Positions 16,753 through 25,129 of a stretch of DNA of 40,965 nt are shown piece after piece (positions within the stretch are counted from its first letter, which is position 1; each line of letters begins with the position of its first letter). A model generated the notes under the pieces. It ran no database searches. It was not told the origin of the DNA and saw nothing but the letters and a program-made list of their open reading frames with translations. The position numbers and the translations under genes were made by a program. The DNA is from an uncultured Clostridia bacterium (GTDB taxonomy: Bacteria; Bacillota; Clostridia; TANB77; CAG-508): assembly GCA_947630065.1 (NCBI GenBank), contig CANRGE010000015.1, forward strand, positions 1 to 40,965, given 5' to 3'.

Positions 16753-18273
16753 TCAATTATCCTTTTTATCATTTTGCTCTTGTTCATTTTTTTCTTGTAA
16801 TAATTTTTGTTTTTTTCTTTTTGTTTTTCCACCTGTACGATGTCTTCTTACTTGCCATACTATTATTCCCACTAAAATAATTACTGCTGGTAAAGCAAAT
16901 ATTATTATTCTAATTATTGTATCTTCTTGTTCTGTAGCTGTATATGTTACTGTTCCTACATCTTTTCTAATAGATATTGTATCTTCTCTTTGTGTTAAAT
17001 CTGCAATTGTGTTTAGTATATAATCTTTATTATTGTAGAAATATATAGCATATGTTTGACTGTTTCCTGCTGTTACAGCATAATCTGTAGCAAATAAGTT
17101 ATCTGCTATCATATATAATACCGCTTCTTTATCTTCTTCTACTGCTTTGCTAAATTTTGCTGCTATTATAAATTGTCCTTCTTCATCTGATGATATTTTT
17201 GTTTCTGAAGAATTTTCTAAATCTGTTCTATATAAAGCATTTTCACTAGATGTTACTATACTCTCTACATTTACATTTAGTCCTTCTAAGACACTATCTT
17301 CTGCAATTGATATTTTTCCAGCATTTATTAACATTATTCCACCATCTGTTGCTATATCTTTTGTAGCATTTGTATAGTTTATAGTTGGAATTATAAAATT
17401 TGGAGTTTGTAAAATCATTTTACTTGAGTCTTGTTCTAATATTATTCCATCATCAAAATATCCACCAAATAAATCTAATATTTTTTTCATATTTGGAAAT
17501 TCTTCTTGTTTAAATTGAGGATCATTCATCCATAATATCTTTCCACCATTATTTATATATTGAGTTAAGTATTCTACTTCTACATCTGCAAAATCTTTTG
17601 TTGGTGTTCCAATTACTATTAATGATGGTGTTTCTTCTGGTTGATTTACTAATAAATCTAATGTTGCAACATCATTTACTTCGTTTTCTAGATATGCATT
17701 TAATATTGTTAAATGTGTTTGTAGTCCATATTCGTTATGTCCTGTTAAAAAATATATTTTTGGTATTTCCTTTAATGTTAATCCTACAATTGCATTTGTT
17801 AATTTTTGTTCTGATAAATCTATTTCTTCATATGTTGTATAATCATATGAATATAAATCATCAGTAGTTATTATTTTGTTTGCTGTTGCTGTTTCTACTA
17901 TTATAACTTGTGTTCCTGATGTAATTCCATATTTAGATTTTAAATCTGGTCTATCTTCTATATCTAAAATTACATCTACTTTTATGTTTTCATTGTTTTT
18001 TGTATATTGTTTTGCTAAATTTTCAATGCTTGAATCTGTTCCAAATCCAATTAACCTTATAGTAACTTCTTCACTAACATTTTTTGTTTGTGATTTTGAT
18101 TCCTCAGATAAACTATATAGTTTATTTTGTGTAACATCTATATCTTGTAAGTCCGCTTTTTGTATTAATATATTAATTCCTATAAAAACAGCTACTAATA
18201 TTGCTACAAGCAAAATTGTTTTTGATGTATCCCTTAGCCATTTCTTTTTTATTATTTCTATAAATTTTTTCAC
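16753..18273 (-). CDS. GldG-like ABC transporter auxiliary protein
   Basis: 506 residues. An N-terminal membrane segment (about 18-37) leads into a long extracellular region starting DVTQNKLYSLSEESK, the typical opening of GldG/ABC_transp_aux proteins, with IYFLTGHNEYGLQ and the following receptor-like Rossmann segments. A second membrane segment lies near 468-488, and the tail is Lys/Gln-rich and cytoplasmic. In Bacteroidetes GldG works with GldA and GldF in gliding; in Firmicutes homologues of unknown substrate are common in the same ATPase-permease-auxiliary order seen here. The start is GTG (18273) with AAGGAGG 8 bases upstream. It follows the permease by 13 bases. Confidence 0.85.
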   Translation of the reverse strand: MKKFIEIIKKKWLRDTSKTILLVAILVAVFIGINILIQKADLQDIDVTQNKLYSLSEESKSQTKNVSEEVTIRLIGFGTDSSIENLAKQYTKNNENIKVDVILDIEDRPDLKSKYGITSGTQVIIVETATANKIITTDDLYSYDYTTYEEIDLSEQKLTNAIVGLTLKEIPKIYFLTGHNEYGLQTHLTILNAYLENEVNDVATLDLLVNQPEETPSLIVIGTPTKDFADVEVEYLTQYINNGGKILWMNDPQFKQEEFPNMKKILDLFGGYFDDGIILEQDSSKMILQTPNFIIPTINYTNATKDIATDGGIMLINAGKISIAEDSVLEGLNVNVESIVTSSENALYRTDLENSSETKISSDEEGQFIIAAKFSKAVEEDKEAVLYMIADNLFATDYAVTAGNSQTYAIYFYNNKDYILNTIADLTQREDTISIRKDVGTVTYTATEQEDTIIRIIIFALPAVIILVGIIVWQVRRHRTGGKTKRKKQKLLQEKNEQEQNDKKDN

Positions 18274-18286
18274 TATTTTTACCTCC

Positions 18287-18967
18287 TTATTTAATACTCT
18301 TTTTTCTTTGTAACACTATTATTGTTAGTATTATAAATAATGCTGTAAAAGTTAGATACATTGCTATTTCTTCTAGTGCTATTAATCCTGAAGGAAATTT
18401 ATTAAACATATTAATTAGTGAAAAAGATGTTAATTCTGTACTAAAATTTGGTAAAAACCATGTTATTATAAAAAATCCTATTGTTACAACACCTGCAATT
18501 ATTTGGTTTTCTGTTATACTTGATGCAAACATACCAAATGATATATATGCAAGACTTAGCATAAAAAATCCTAATATAGTAGTTAATACTGTTTGTATGT
18601 GTGGAGTTCCAAAGTAAAATAATATTGCTAAATATACTAATGTAAATAATTCTGCAATTAACATTACAAATGCTGCAGATAAAAATTTTCCAAATACAAT
18701 ACTTGTTATACTTCTTGGAGAAGTAAATAATAATTGTTCTGTTCCATTCTTTCTTTCCTCTGCAAACATTCTCATTGTTAATATTGGTATAATAAAAGTT
18801 AAAATAGTAGCAGCTGAATAATACATATATTCAAATTGCACTGATCCATATTGTATAACATCTAAATAAAAGAACACACTGCACATAGCTAAAAATAGTC
18901 CTATAAATACATATCCTATTGGAGTTAAAAAATAACTTTTTACTTCCTTTTTAATTATTGCCCACAT
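18287..18967 (-). CDS. ABC-2 type permease (GldF-like)
   Basis: 226 residues with six predicted membrane segments. MWAIIKKEVKSYFLTPIGYVFIGLF is the standard ABC-2 opening (coupling amphipathic helix then helix 1), and RMFAEERKNGTEQLLFTSPRS is the conserved cytoplasmic loop seen in GldF/Nos-type permeases. Its ATG overlaps the stop of the ATPase gene by one base (TAATG), indicating tight translational coupling, and it is followed by the GldG-like gene. The transported substrate is unknown. Confidence 0.9.
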   Translation of the reverse strand: MWAIIKKEVKSYFLTPIGYVFIGLFLAMCSVFFYLDVIQYGSVQFEYMYYSAATILTFIIPILTMRMFAEERKNGTEQLLFTSPRSITSIVFGKFLSAAFVMLIAELFTLVYLAILFYFGTPHIQTVLTTILGFFMLSLAYISFGMFASSITENQIIAGVVTIGFFIITWFLPNFSTELTSFSLINMFNKFPSGLIALEEIAMYLTFTALFIILTIIVLQRKKSIK

Positions 18968-19920
18968 TATTCTTCTCCTCCTTTTTCTTCATTTTTTACT
19001 AAATTCATAAATGCATCTTCTAATGTTGCTTCAGATTTCTTTAATTCAAATATTGTAATTCCTTCTTTTGCAAAGTTTTCGAAGATATTTTTACGTATAT
19101 CAATATCTGCTTTTGTTTTTATAGAATATTGTTTCGTTCCATCTTCATTATCTTTTTGTAATTTCATTTCTTCTATTCCTTCTATTGGCTTTATTGCTTC
19201 CTCTATTTTATTTTCTAAATCTTCTACAGTAACTGTAATTATATTTTCTTTTTTAGTATTATTTTCTAGATTCTCTGGTGTATCTATTGCAACTATTTTT
19301 CCAGAATTAATAATTATTACTTTTTCACATATTTGACTTACTTCTGATAGTATATGTGAACTTAAAATTACTGTATGTTTTTTTCCTAGAGATTTTATTA
19401 AGTTTCGTATTTCTGTTATTTGTTTTGGATCTAGTCCTACTGTTGGCTCATCTAAGATTAGTACTTTGGGATTTCCTACTAATGCTCCTGCCATACTTAC
19501 ACGTTGTTTATACCCTCTAGATAAATTTTTAATTAGTTTGTTTTGAACATCTATTAAATTAGTATCTTCCATTACATTTTCAATAACCTGTTTCTTTTCT
19601 TTTCTTTTTACTAATTTTAAATCAGCCATATAAGATATAAATTCTTTTACTGTTAAATCATTATATAGTGGTACTCCTTCTGGCATATATCCTATTTCTT
19701 TTTTAGCTTTTCTTGCTTTCTTTTGTATATCATAACCATTTACTAGAATAGTTCCTTCTGTTGGTTCAATAAATCCAGTAATCATATTCATTGTAGTACT
19801 TTTTCCTGCTCCATTTGGTCCTAAGAAACCTACGATTTCGCCTTCTTTTATGTCGAAACTAATATTATCTACGGCTACAAAGCTTCCATATTTTTTAGTA
19901 ACATTTTTTACTTCAATCAA
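18967..19920 (-). CDS. ABC transporter ATP-binding protein (GldA-like)
   Basis: 317 residues. Walker A GPNGAGKST (34-42), ABC signature LSRGYKQRVSMA, Walker B VLILDEPTVGLDP and the switch-His segment VILSSHILSEV are all intact, so the ATPase should be active. A C-terminal ~85-residue extension (IITVTVEDLENKIEEAI, ending ATLEDAFMNLVKNEE) is typical of ABC-2 exporters of the GldA/NatA group. Translation starts at TTG 19920 with a perfect AGGAGG seven bases upstream. It is the first gene of the three-gene ABC operon and has its own promoter at 19953-19981. Confidence 0.93.
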   Translation of the reverse strand: MIEVKNVTKKYGSFVAVDNISFDIKEGEIVGFLGPNGAGKSTTMNMITGFIEPTEGTILVNGYDIQKKARKAKKEIGYMPEGVPLYNDLTVKEFISYMADLKLVKRKEKKQVIENVMEDTNLIDVQNKLIKNLSRGYKQRVSMAGALVGNPKVLILDEPTVGLDPKQITEIRNLIKSLGKKHTVILSSHILSEVSQICEKVIIINSGKIVAIDTPENLENNTKKENIITVTVEDLENKIEEAIKPIEGIEEMKLQKDNEDGTKQYSIKTKADIDIRKNIFENFAKEGITIFELKKSEATLEDAFMNLVKNEEKGGEE

Positions 19921-19952
19921 ATTTATTCCTCCTATCTATCTATTCTGCATAG

Positions 19953-19981
19953 ATATTATCACTTATTGGTTGCGCTTTCAA
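19953..19981 (-). promoter_or_regulatory. sigma-A promoter of the ABC operon
   Basis: On the minus strand TTGAAA (19976-19981), a 17-base spacer and TAATAT (19953-19958) lie 33 bases before the TTG start, with AGGAGG between them. Confidence 0.6.
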
Positions 19982-20104
19982 GAAAATATTATATTTATTT
20001 TACATTTTTCACACAAAATTCACATTTCTTACGGAAACAGCTCATATTTAATTTATTATTTGCATAAATTTTAATGTAACATTTTATAATTTTGGAGGAT
20101 TATT

Positions 20105-20704
20105 ATGAATTTTTTATGTCCTTTTTTTATTGCTTTTTCTTTTATATTTTTATCTGAATTAGGAGATAAAACTCAATTACTTGTATTATCATTTTCTTCA
20201 AAACTAAAAGCTTATTCTATATTACTTGGAGTCGCTCTTGGTTCTTTTTTTAGTCATGGTATAGCAATTATTTTTGGTAGTGCTCTAGGCTCATTAAACG
20301 AACCTTTTATACAAAGTACGCTAAAAATTATTACATATTTAACTTTTATATTTTTTGGAATTATAATTCTTATTAATAAAAATTCAAAAAATGAAGATAC
20401 TAATGATACAAAATTAGCAAAAAAGTTATCTAATTTAAGAATCGGATTTATCTTTATTATTGCTATAACTATTGCAATAGGCGAATTTGGTGATAAAACT
20501 TTTCTTGCAGCTTTAGGTTTAGGAATAGATTATCCTAATTATAAAATTCAATTAATATTAGGTGCTATTTCTGGAATGGTAATTAGTGATTGGATTGCAA
20601 TAATTTTAGGAAAGTTTTTAACTACTAAAATTCCGACTGCTACAATTGATACTATTTCAGGATTATTATTTATATTATTTGGAATCTTAGGTTTTGTTAT
20701 ATAA
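20105..20704 (+). CDS. UPF0016 (GDT1/TMEM165) family cation transporter
   Basis: 199 residues with six membrane segments in two repeats. Each repeat carries the family signature E-x-G-D-K-T: SELGDKTQ (17-24) and GEFGDKTF (126-133). The two copies form the ion path. Bacterial members export manganese; eukaryotic ones move Mn2+/Ca2+. Start ATG 20105 has TTGGAGGA 7 bases upstream. TTGCAT and TATAAT upstream (20060-20090) are 19 bases apart, a poor promoter spacing. I looked for a yybP-ykoY manganese riboswitch in the 184-base leader region and did not see one. Confidence 0.9.
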   Translation: MNFLCPFFIAFSFIFLSELGDKTQLLVLSFSSKLKAYSILLGVALGSFFSHGIAIIFGSALGSLNEPFIQSTLKIITYLTFIFFGIIILINKNSKNEDTNDTKLAKKLSNLRIGFIFIIAITIAIGEFGDKTFLAALGLGIDYPNYKIQLILGAISGMVISDWIAIILGKFLTTKIPTATIDTISGLLFILFGILGFVI

Positions 20705-20785
20705 TAGATTGATTTTATCAGTTTTTTATATTAAAATATATAATACATATGAAATTGAGAATATTTATTCTCGAATGGAGGTTTT

Positions 20786-21076
20786 ATGACTAGCAAACAA
20801 CGTGCTTATTTACGTTCTTTATCTAATAAACTTACCCCTATTTTTCAAATAGGAAAGAATGGTTCAAGTGATAATTTTATTAAACAAATAGATGATGCTC
20901 TAGAAGCAAGAGAATTAATAAAAATTACAATTTTAGAAACAGCTCCAGAGGAACATCTTTTATTAGCAAATTCTATAGCAGAACAAACAAATTCTAATTT
21001 AGTACAAATTGTAGGAAATAAAATTACTCTATATAGAGCAAAAAAGAAAAATCCTAGAATAGAATTACCTAAATAA
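20786..21076 (+). CDS. yhbY: YhbY/CRS1 family RNA-binding protein
   Basis: 96 residues, the whole CRM (KH-like) domain: KQRAYLRSLSNKL, then PIFQIGKNGSS (19-29, the GxxG-type RNA-binding loop) and ALEARELIKITIL. These proteins associate with pre-50S ribosomal particles. A GGAGG stands 6 bases before ATG, and a small hairpin GAGAAT/ATTCTC lies just ahead of it. Its stop overlaps the start of the HAD phosphatase gene by one base (TAATG). In many Firmicutes yhbY sits beside nadD and rsfS; here it is 8 kb from rsfS. Confidence 0.95.
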   Translation: MTSKQRAYLRSLSNKLTPIFQIGKNGSSDNFIKQIDDALEARELIKITILETAPEEHLLLANSIAEQTNSNLVQIVGNKITLYRAKKKNPRIELPK

Positions 21077-21879
21077 TGATTTATAAAAATACAAATAAAA
21101 TAGATTTATTAAATCTTACCTCAAACAATTTTTATGTACTAATGGATTTCGATAGAACAATTACTACCTCTAATAGTTTAGGTTCTTGGTCTGTGTTAGA
21201 AAATCCTGAATTTGTTAATGAAAAAATTAAATTAGAATCAAAAAAATTAATTGAAAAATATTATCCTTATGAAACAAACTATTCTTTAGATTTTGATACT
21301 AGATTAAATTATATAGAAGAATGGTACAATAAAAATATGAACATTCTATATAAATATAATCTAACTCATGAAGCTTTATTAAACTGCGTAAAATATGGAA
21401 ATCTTATATTAAGAGATGGATTCTTAAAGTTTATAGAAATATTACACAAAAATAATATTCCTGTTTTTATTATTTCTGCAGGAATAGGAAATGTTATTAC
21501 AGAATTCATGAAACTAAATAATTGTTTATATGAAAATATTTTTATTACAAGTAACTTTATTTCTTTTGAGAATAATAAAATGCTTCCTTTTTCTAATTCA
21601 ATGATTCATTCTCTAAATAAAACTATTTTATCTTTACCACAAGAACAAAAAGATATTTTACAAAAAAAAGATTTTTGTTTGCTTTTTGGAGATTTAATTG
21701 ATGATTTATACATGCTTCCAAAAAATGGGCATAATAATTGCGTATCATTTGGTTTTTTAGAAGCTAATATAACAGAAAATTTTAATTTATATAAAAAATC
21801 ATTTGATTTTGTTTTAACTGATAATTCTACTTATTTTGATGTTATTAATATTTTAAAAACAAAGCTAAGTATTTTTTAA
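21076..21879 (+). CDS. HAD-superfamily phosphatase, UMPH-1 (pyrimidine 5'-nucleotidase) like
   Basis: 267 residues. DFDRTIT (24-30) is HAD motif I with nucleophile Asp24 and acid Asp26, followed by LGSWSVLENPEF, which matches the 'TSN.S..v.E.s' region of the UMPH-1 family. IISAGIG is motif II, and LLFGDLIDDLYM carries the motif IV acidic residues. UMPH-1 enzymes (human NT5C3 type) dephosphorylate pyrimidine monophosphates. The family is mainly eukaryotic, with scattered bacterial members. The gene is translationally coupled to yhbY (TAATG), a link that need not be functional. A terminator overlaps its stop codon. Confidence 0.8.
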   Translation: MIYKNTNKIDLLNLTSNNFYVLMDFDRTITTSNSLGSWSVLENPEFVNEKIKLESKKLIEKYYPYETNYSLDFDTRLNYIEEWYNKNMNILYKYNLTHEALLNCVKYGNLILRDGFLKFIEILHKNNIPVFIISAGIGNVITEFMKLNNCLYENIFITSNFISFENNKMLPFSNSMIHSLNKTILSLPQEQKDILQKKDFCLLFGDLIDDLYMLPKNGHNNCVSFGFLEANITENFNLYKKSFDFVLTDNSTYFDVINILKTKLSIF

Positions 21880-21891
21880 TTACTTAGCTTT
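21861..21891. terminator. bidirectional terminator between UMPH-1-like and CmpB-type genes
   Basis: AAAGCTAAGTA (21861-21871) and TACTTAGCTTT (21881-21891) pair with a 9-base loop, and T-rich tracts follow on both strands. It overlaps the stop codons of both convergent genes. Confidence 0.75.
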
Positions 21892-22582
21892 GTTCTATTA
21901 AATCTCTTATATAATGTTCTCCTCCATTATTATCTATGTATCTTAAATTTGGAAATATTTTTACCATTATATCATTTGAGAATATTTTTTCTTCTATATT
22001 ATTTAATATGTCTTCATTATAAACATTATTATACATTGCATCTATTCTATTTTGATAGGTTGTTATTCCCCATACAGTTATTAATGCATCTATTATAAAA
22101 AATATAAATATTGCTAAATCTATTTTTTTGCTAGTCTTTATTTTTTCTATATTTTTGCTTATGATAGGATCTATAAATTTAATTAATACAATGGCAAGTA
22201 TACCCCAAAAAATTGAATATTTTATACATATTCTACCATTTAAATTCCATGCAATATATGAATAGTCCCAAAATCTCATACCATATATTGCATCTAGTGC
22301 ATAACTTAAAATATATTCTACAATATTTCCTAATATACTACCATATAAAAATAATTTTATATAACTATTTTTATATCTATTTAAAGTACAAATAATTATT
22401 ACAGCACCAACACCATATACTGGACAAAATGGTCCTATTATTAGTCCTTTTCTCGACTCTATTACTCCTGTAGTTAAAAAGCAAAATACCGTTTCTATAA
22501 TTAAGCCAATAACACTAAATATTATAAAATACCATAATATTTTATGAAAATCTATTTTGTTGTTTTCCACATTTTCCTCCAA
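21884..22582 (-). CDS. CmpB-type multi-pass membrane protein (putative ABC permease family)
   Basis: 232 residues with about five membrane segments. The region from FIIFSVIGLIIETVF to RKGLIIGPFCPVYGVGAV (about 17-60) and the later YILSYALDAIYGMRFWDYS are characteristic of the ABC_trans_CmpB family (PF06541), which is annotated as a putative ABC permease on thin evidence. No ATPase partner is adjacent. A soluble C-terminal tail of about 60 residues follows the last helix. Function is unknown. It is a single gene, divergent from the tRNA-Arg. Confidence 0.8.
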   Translation of the reverse strand: MEENVENNKIDFHKILWYFIIFSVIGLIIETVFCFLTTGVIESRKGLIIGPFCPVYGVGAVIIICTLNRYKNSYIKLFLYGSILGNIVEYILSYALDAIYGMRFWDYSYIAWNLNGRICIKYSIFWGILAIVLIKFIDPIISKNIEKIKTSKKIDLAIFIFFIIDALITVWGITTYQNRIDAMYNNVYNEDILNNIEEKIFSNDIMVKIFPNLRYIDNNGGEHYIRDLIEQS

Positions 22583-22652
22583 GTTTGTATATTTATATTA
22601 TAATATTACACCTTTTTGTGGAAAATTTCTACTCTAAATTGAAGTTTTTTTA

Positions 22653-22681
22653 TTGACACTAACAAAAATTTATGCTATTAT
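22653..22681 (+). promoter_or_regulatory. sigma-A promoter of tRNA-Arg
   Basis: TTGACA (22653-22658), 17 bases, TATTAT (22676-22681). The tRNA begins 16 bases later. Confidence 0.8.
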
Positions 22682-22697
22682 AATTATTGTTGTTTAT

Positions 22698-22774
<77 letters not shown>

Positions 22775-22778
22775 AAGC

Positions 22779-22810
22779 ATCGCTATCCGAACCTGGATAG
22801 CGATTTTTTT
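22779..22810 (+). terminator. terminator of tRNA-Arg
   Basis: ATCGCTATCC (22779-22788) and GGATAGCGAT (22795-22804) pair around a 6-base loop, followed by a run of T to 22810. Confidence 0.9.
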
Positions 22811-22837
22811 GTTATTAAATTAGTCTGGAGGTCTTAT

Positions 22838-23281
22838 ATGGAAAATCACATAAGAGTTGGAATAGGTGTAATGATTTTTAATGAAAATAAAATATTATTA
22901 GGACATAGAGCTAAAAACAAGCAAGATACTGGTGGAATTTACGAAGTTGATTGTTGGACTTTACCAGGAGGAAAACAAGAATATAATGAGACATTTTTAG
23001 ATGGAGCTAAACGAGAAGTAAAAGAAGAAACAAATTTAGATATTGATGATTTAGAATTATTTGGTGCGGCAGATGATATTCAGCCAGATAGACATTATAT
23101 AACAATGCATGTTATTGCAAAAAAATATAATGGAGAGCCACAAGTTATGGAACCTACAAAAGAAGATGAATGGAAATGGTTTGATTTAGATAATCTACCT
23201 AAAAATTTATATTCACCTTCTAAAAAATTTATAGAATCGTATAAAAATAGAGCTATAAACAACTTAAATAAGTATTTATAA
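22838..23281 (+). CDS. NUDIX hydrolase
   Basis: 147 residues covering one NUDIX domain. The Nudix box G-x5-E-x7-REV-x-EE is present at residues 45-66 (GGKQEYNE ... REVKEETNL), with Asn in place of the final Gly. All metal-binding glutamates are there. RVGIGVMIFNENKILLGHRA at the N-terminus resembles MutT/ADP-sugar-type nucleotide sanitising enzymes, but the substrate cannot be told. GGAGG precedes the ATG by 8 bases. It stands alone after the tRNA-Arg terminator and is followed by two tandem terminators. Confidence 0.93.
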   Translation: MENHIRVGIGVMIFNENKILLGHRAKNKQDTGGIYEVDCWTLPGGKQEYNETFLDGAKREVKEETNLDIDDLELFGAADDIQPDRHYITMHVIAKKYNGEPQVMEPTKEDEWKWFDLDNLPKNLYSPSKKFIESYKNRAINNLNKYL

Positions 23282-23287
23282 TCATTC

Positions 23288-23324
23288 AACATTCTAAATA
23301 GGTGTCGAATTTAGAATGTTTTAT
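23288..23324 (+). terminator. first terminator after the NUDIX gene
   Basis: AACATTCTAAA (23288-23298) pairs with TTTAGAATGTT (23310-23320), followed by a T-rich tail. Confidence 0.75.
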
Positions 23325-23330
23325 TTTACT

Positions 23331-23369
23331 AAAACATCGCTATACTAATCTGTTTAGCGATGTTTTTTT
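23331..23369 (+). terminator. second terminator after the NUDIX gene
   Basis: AAACATCGCTA pairs with TAGCGATGTTT (about 23332-23342 and 23355-23365), followed by a run of T to 23369. The core ATCGCTA resembles the stem of the tRNA-Arg terminator. Confidence 0.8.
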
Positions 23370-23538
23370 ATATAATAGGAAAGTTCTACTTTCCTATTAT
23401 ATAAAAAACATAACATTGCACAGAAAATTTACTTTGTAAATTTTCGCGTCAACAAATCTTTACGCTTCTTTGAGACCTTTAATTTAGATAGCAAACTTTA
23501 AGATGTAGAGAAAAGGTCTCGCGAAGCGAGATTTGTTC
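23364..23538 (+). repeat. structured ~175-bp repeat, copy 1
   Basis: This stretch recurs in inverted orientation at 40383-40556 with only scattered changes. It folds into three parts: a perfect 14-bp hairpin with 5-base loop (23370-23402), a 10-bp hairpin GAAAATTTAC/GTAAATTTTC (23423-23445), and a long interrupted stem in which AACAAATCT (23451-23459), CGCTTC and GAGACCTTT (23472-23480) pair with AAAGGTCTC (23512-23520), GAAGCG and AGATTTGTT (23529-23537). No ORF is present. It could be a MITE-like element or a repeated structured RNA. There are no obvious direct-repeat target duplications. Confidence 0.88.
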
Positions 23539-23632
23539 ATTAAATATTTAATTATACAGTATAATATTTTACTATAAAAACTATATAATCTTCTATTTTC
23601 TTATTTTTACAAACTATAATAACTTTGCATCA

Positions 23633-24949
23633 TTATTTATCTATTAAATATGTTGATAATATGAAATTTAAAGCTTCATCTTCGTCAAATTTTTTATTAG
23701 AATAATCTTTAGACTCTTTAAAGTGTTCTTTTACTAATTTTGCTAATTCCCCATTCTTATTTTTTATTTCATATAATTTTCTAACCATTTGCTCTATATC
23801 TTCTTTTTTCCCTTTATGTATTCTATTGTGACATGTTGGACAAAGTCTACAAATGTTATATGATTTATTTTTTATGTCTTTATTAGACTTTTCATTTCCA
23901 TTATTATCTTTTCTTTTTATAACTTCTTTTTTTAGTAAATGATGATATTCAAAATATCTAGTTCCATTTCTTCTATTGAATGTTGGATGTTTTAACTCAT
24001 CTTTGCTGTTTTTTCCCTGTATTTTTAATCCATCTAACTCGCAGTTGCTTCTAAAATATTTTATTAACTCTTGTAAAATATCTTTCTCTTTTTCAAAACT
24101 TTTATCTAAATCTTTCACTAATTGTTCATATTTTTTACTATCTAAGCTTGAATTTCCTTGATGACTTACATCTAACTTATATTTATTTTCCAAAACTTCT
24201 TTAGTAAATTTATTCTCATCTTTTACATCAAATAATTTTTGTCCTCCAATAATATCTATTAATATAGCTGGCCTTTTTTTATCTCCTTTTGGATCTTCTT
24301 CATCGTCATAATAAATTTCTGAAACATTATAATTTTCATCATAAAATCCATTATTAATAATTCTTCCTTTTAATAGTATTCTTCTTTCGTAGTTTGGAAG
24401 ATTTGAATAATAAATATATACATTATCATTAATATTATATTTCCATTGTTGACCTTTTACTTTTATAAAATTCCCTTCTTGGTCTTTATATGTTGTGTAA
24501 TTTTGCCATTTAATTCCTTTATATTTTTTATTATTATTTTCTTTTTCTAATTGTGTAAAATCAAATCTTTCAAAATCTGCTTTTATTAAAATATGACTCA
24601 TTGTTTTTTCTGGAATATAATCTAGATTAATAATAATAGAGTTTTCTTTATATTTTAATAAATCATCTAACATCTCCTGCTTGTTATTATAATTATTTAT
24701 TAAACTTTTTGTATCTATTATAGTTATATTTGCATTTTTATTTATATTTTCAATAATATCTTTTATATTTTCACTTTTAGTATTTGTTATATTTTTTATT
24801 ATTTTATATCCATTTTTGCTTAATACATCACAAATAACTTTTATCGAAAAATTAGTTTTATCATAAAATAAAAAATAGCATTTAATATTTTTTTGATTTT
24901 TTTCTATTATTTTATTTATAAAATCCATTATATTTTTTTGATTTTCCAT
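23633..24949 (-). CDS. HNH endonuclease with a possible PUA/EVE-like domain
   Basis: 438 residues. The C-terminal third is an HNH nuclease with a zinc knuckle: EYHHLLKK (His336-His337), CRLC (Cys367, Cys370) and PTCHNRIHKG (Cys373, His374, His378). The middle (about 165-260) has GQQWKYNINDNVYIYYSNLP followed by RRILLKGRI, reminiscent of EVE/PUA-like domains that read modified bases; this part is inference. The N-terminal 130 residues (CYFLFYDK, ITIIDTKSLINN) look like a separate alpha/beta module without a P-loop. A modification-dependent restriction enzyme is the natural reading. The gene stands alone between the 175-bp repeat and a divergent small gene. AGGATGA lies ~10 bases before the ATG. 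Confidence 0.75.
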   Translation of the reverse strand: MENQKNIMDFINKIIEKNQKNIKCYFLFYDKTNFSIKVICDVLSKNGYKIIKNITNTKSENIKDIIENINKNANITIIDTKSLINNYNNKQEMLDDLLKYKENSIIINLDYIPEKTMSHILIKADFERFDFTQLEKENNNKKYKGIKWQNYTTYKDQEGNFIKVKGQQWKYNINDNVYIYYSNLPNYERRILLKGRIINNGFYDENYNVSEIYYDDEEDPKGDKKRPAILIDIIGGQKLFDVKDENKFTKEVLENKYKLDVSHQGNSSLDSKKYEQLVKDLDKSFEKEKDILQELIKYFRSNCELDGLKIQGKNSKDELKHPTFNRRNGTRYFEYHHLLKKEVIKRKDNNGNEKSNKDIKNKSYNICRLCPTCHNRIHKGKKEDIEQMVRKLYEIKNKNGELAKLVKEHFKESKDYSNKKFDEDEALNFILSTYLIDK

Positions 24950-25061
24950 AAAAATTTATCATCCTTTTTTTACTACTTATATTAATATTACTATTTTAAA
25001 CCTTTTCTTTAATTTTAGCAACTATATTAATTCTCTTTTAATTATGCTTCACATCCCATAT

Positions 25062-25090
25062 TTGAAGATTTTTTACTAATATGCTATAAT
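25062..25090 (+). promoter_or_regulatory. sigma-A promoter of the 83-residue orphan gene
   Basis: TTGAAG (25062-25067), 17 bases, TATAAT (25085-25090), 39 bases before the ATG at 25130. Confidence 0.7.
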
Positions 25091-25129
25091 ATACATAATG
25101 CAATTAGCATTTTAAAGGAGGGATTACTT

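Noticed and set aside
19990..20104. A manganese (yybP-ykoY) riboswitch before the UPF0016 gene
   Set aside because: The leader is short and AT-only, without the conserved GC-containing loops of that riboswitch.
23364..23538. Insertion sequence
   Set aside because: The repeat is only about 175 bp, carries no transposase frame, and no flanking target duplication is evident. A MITE remains possible.
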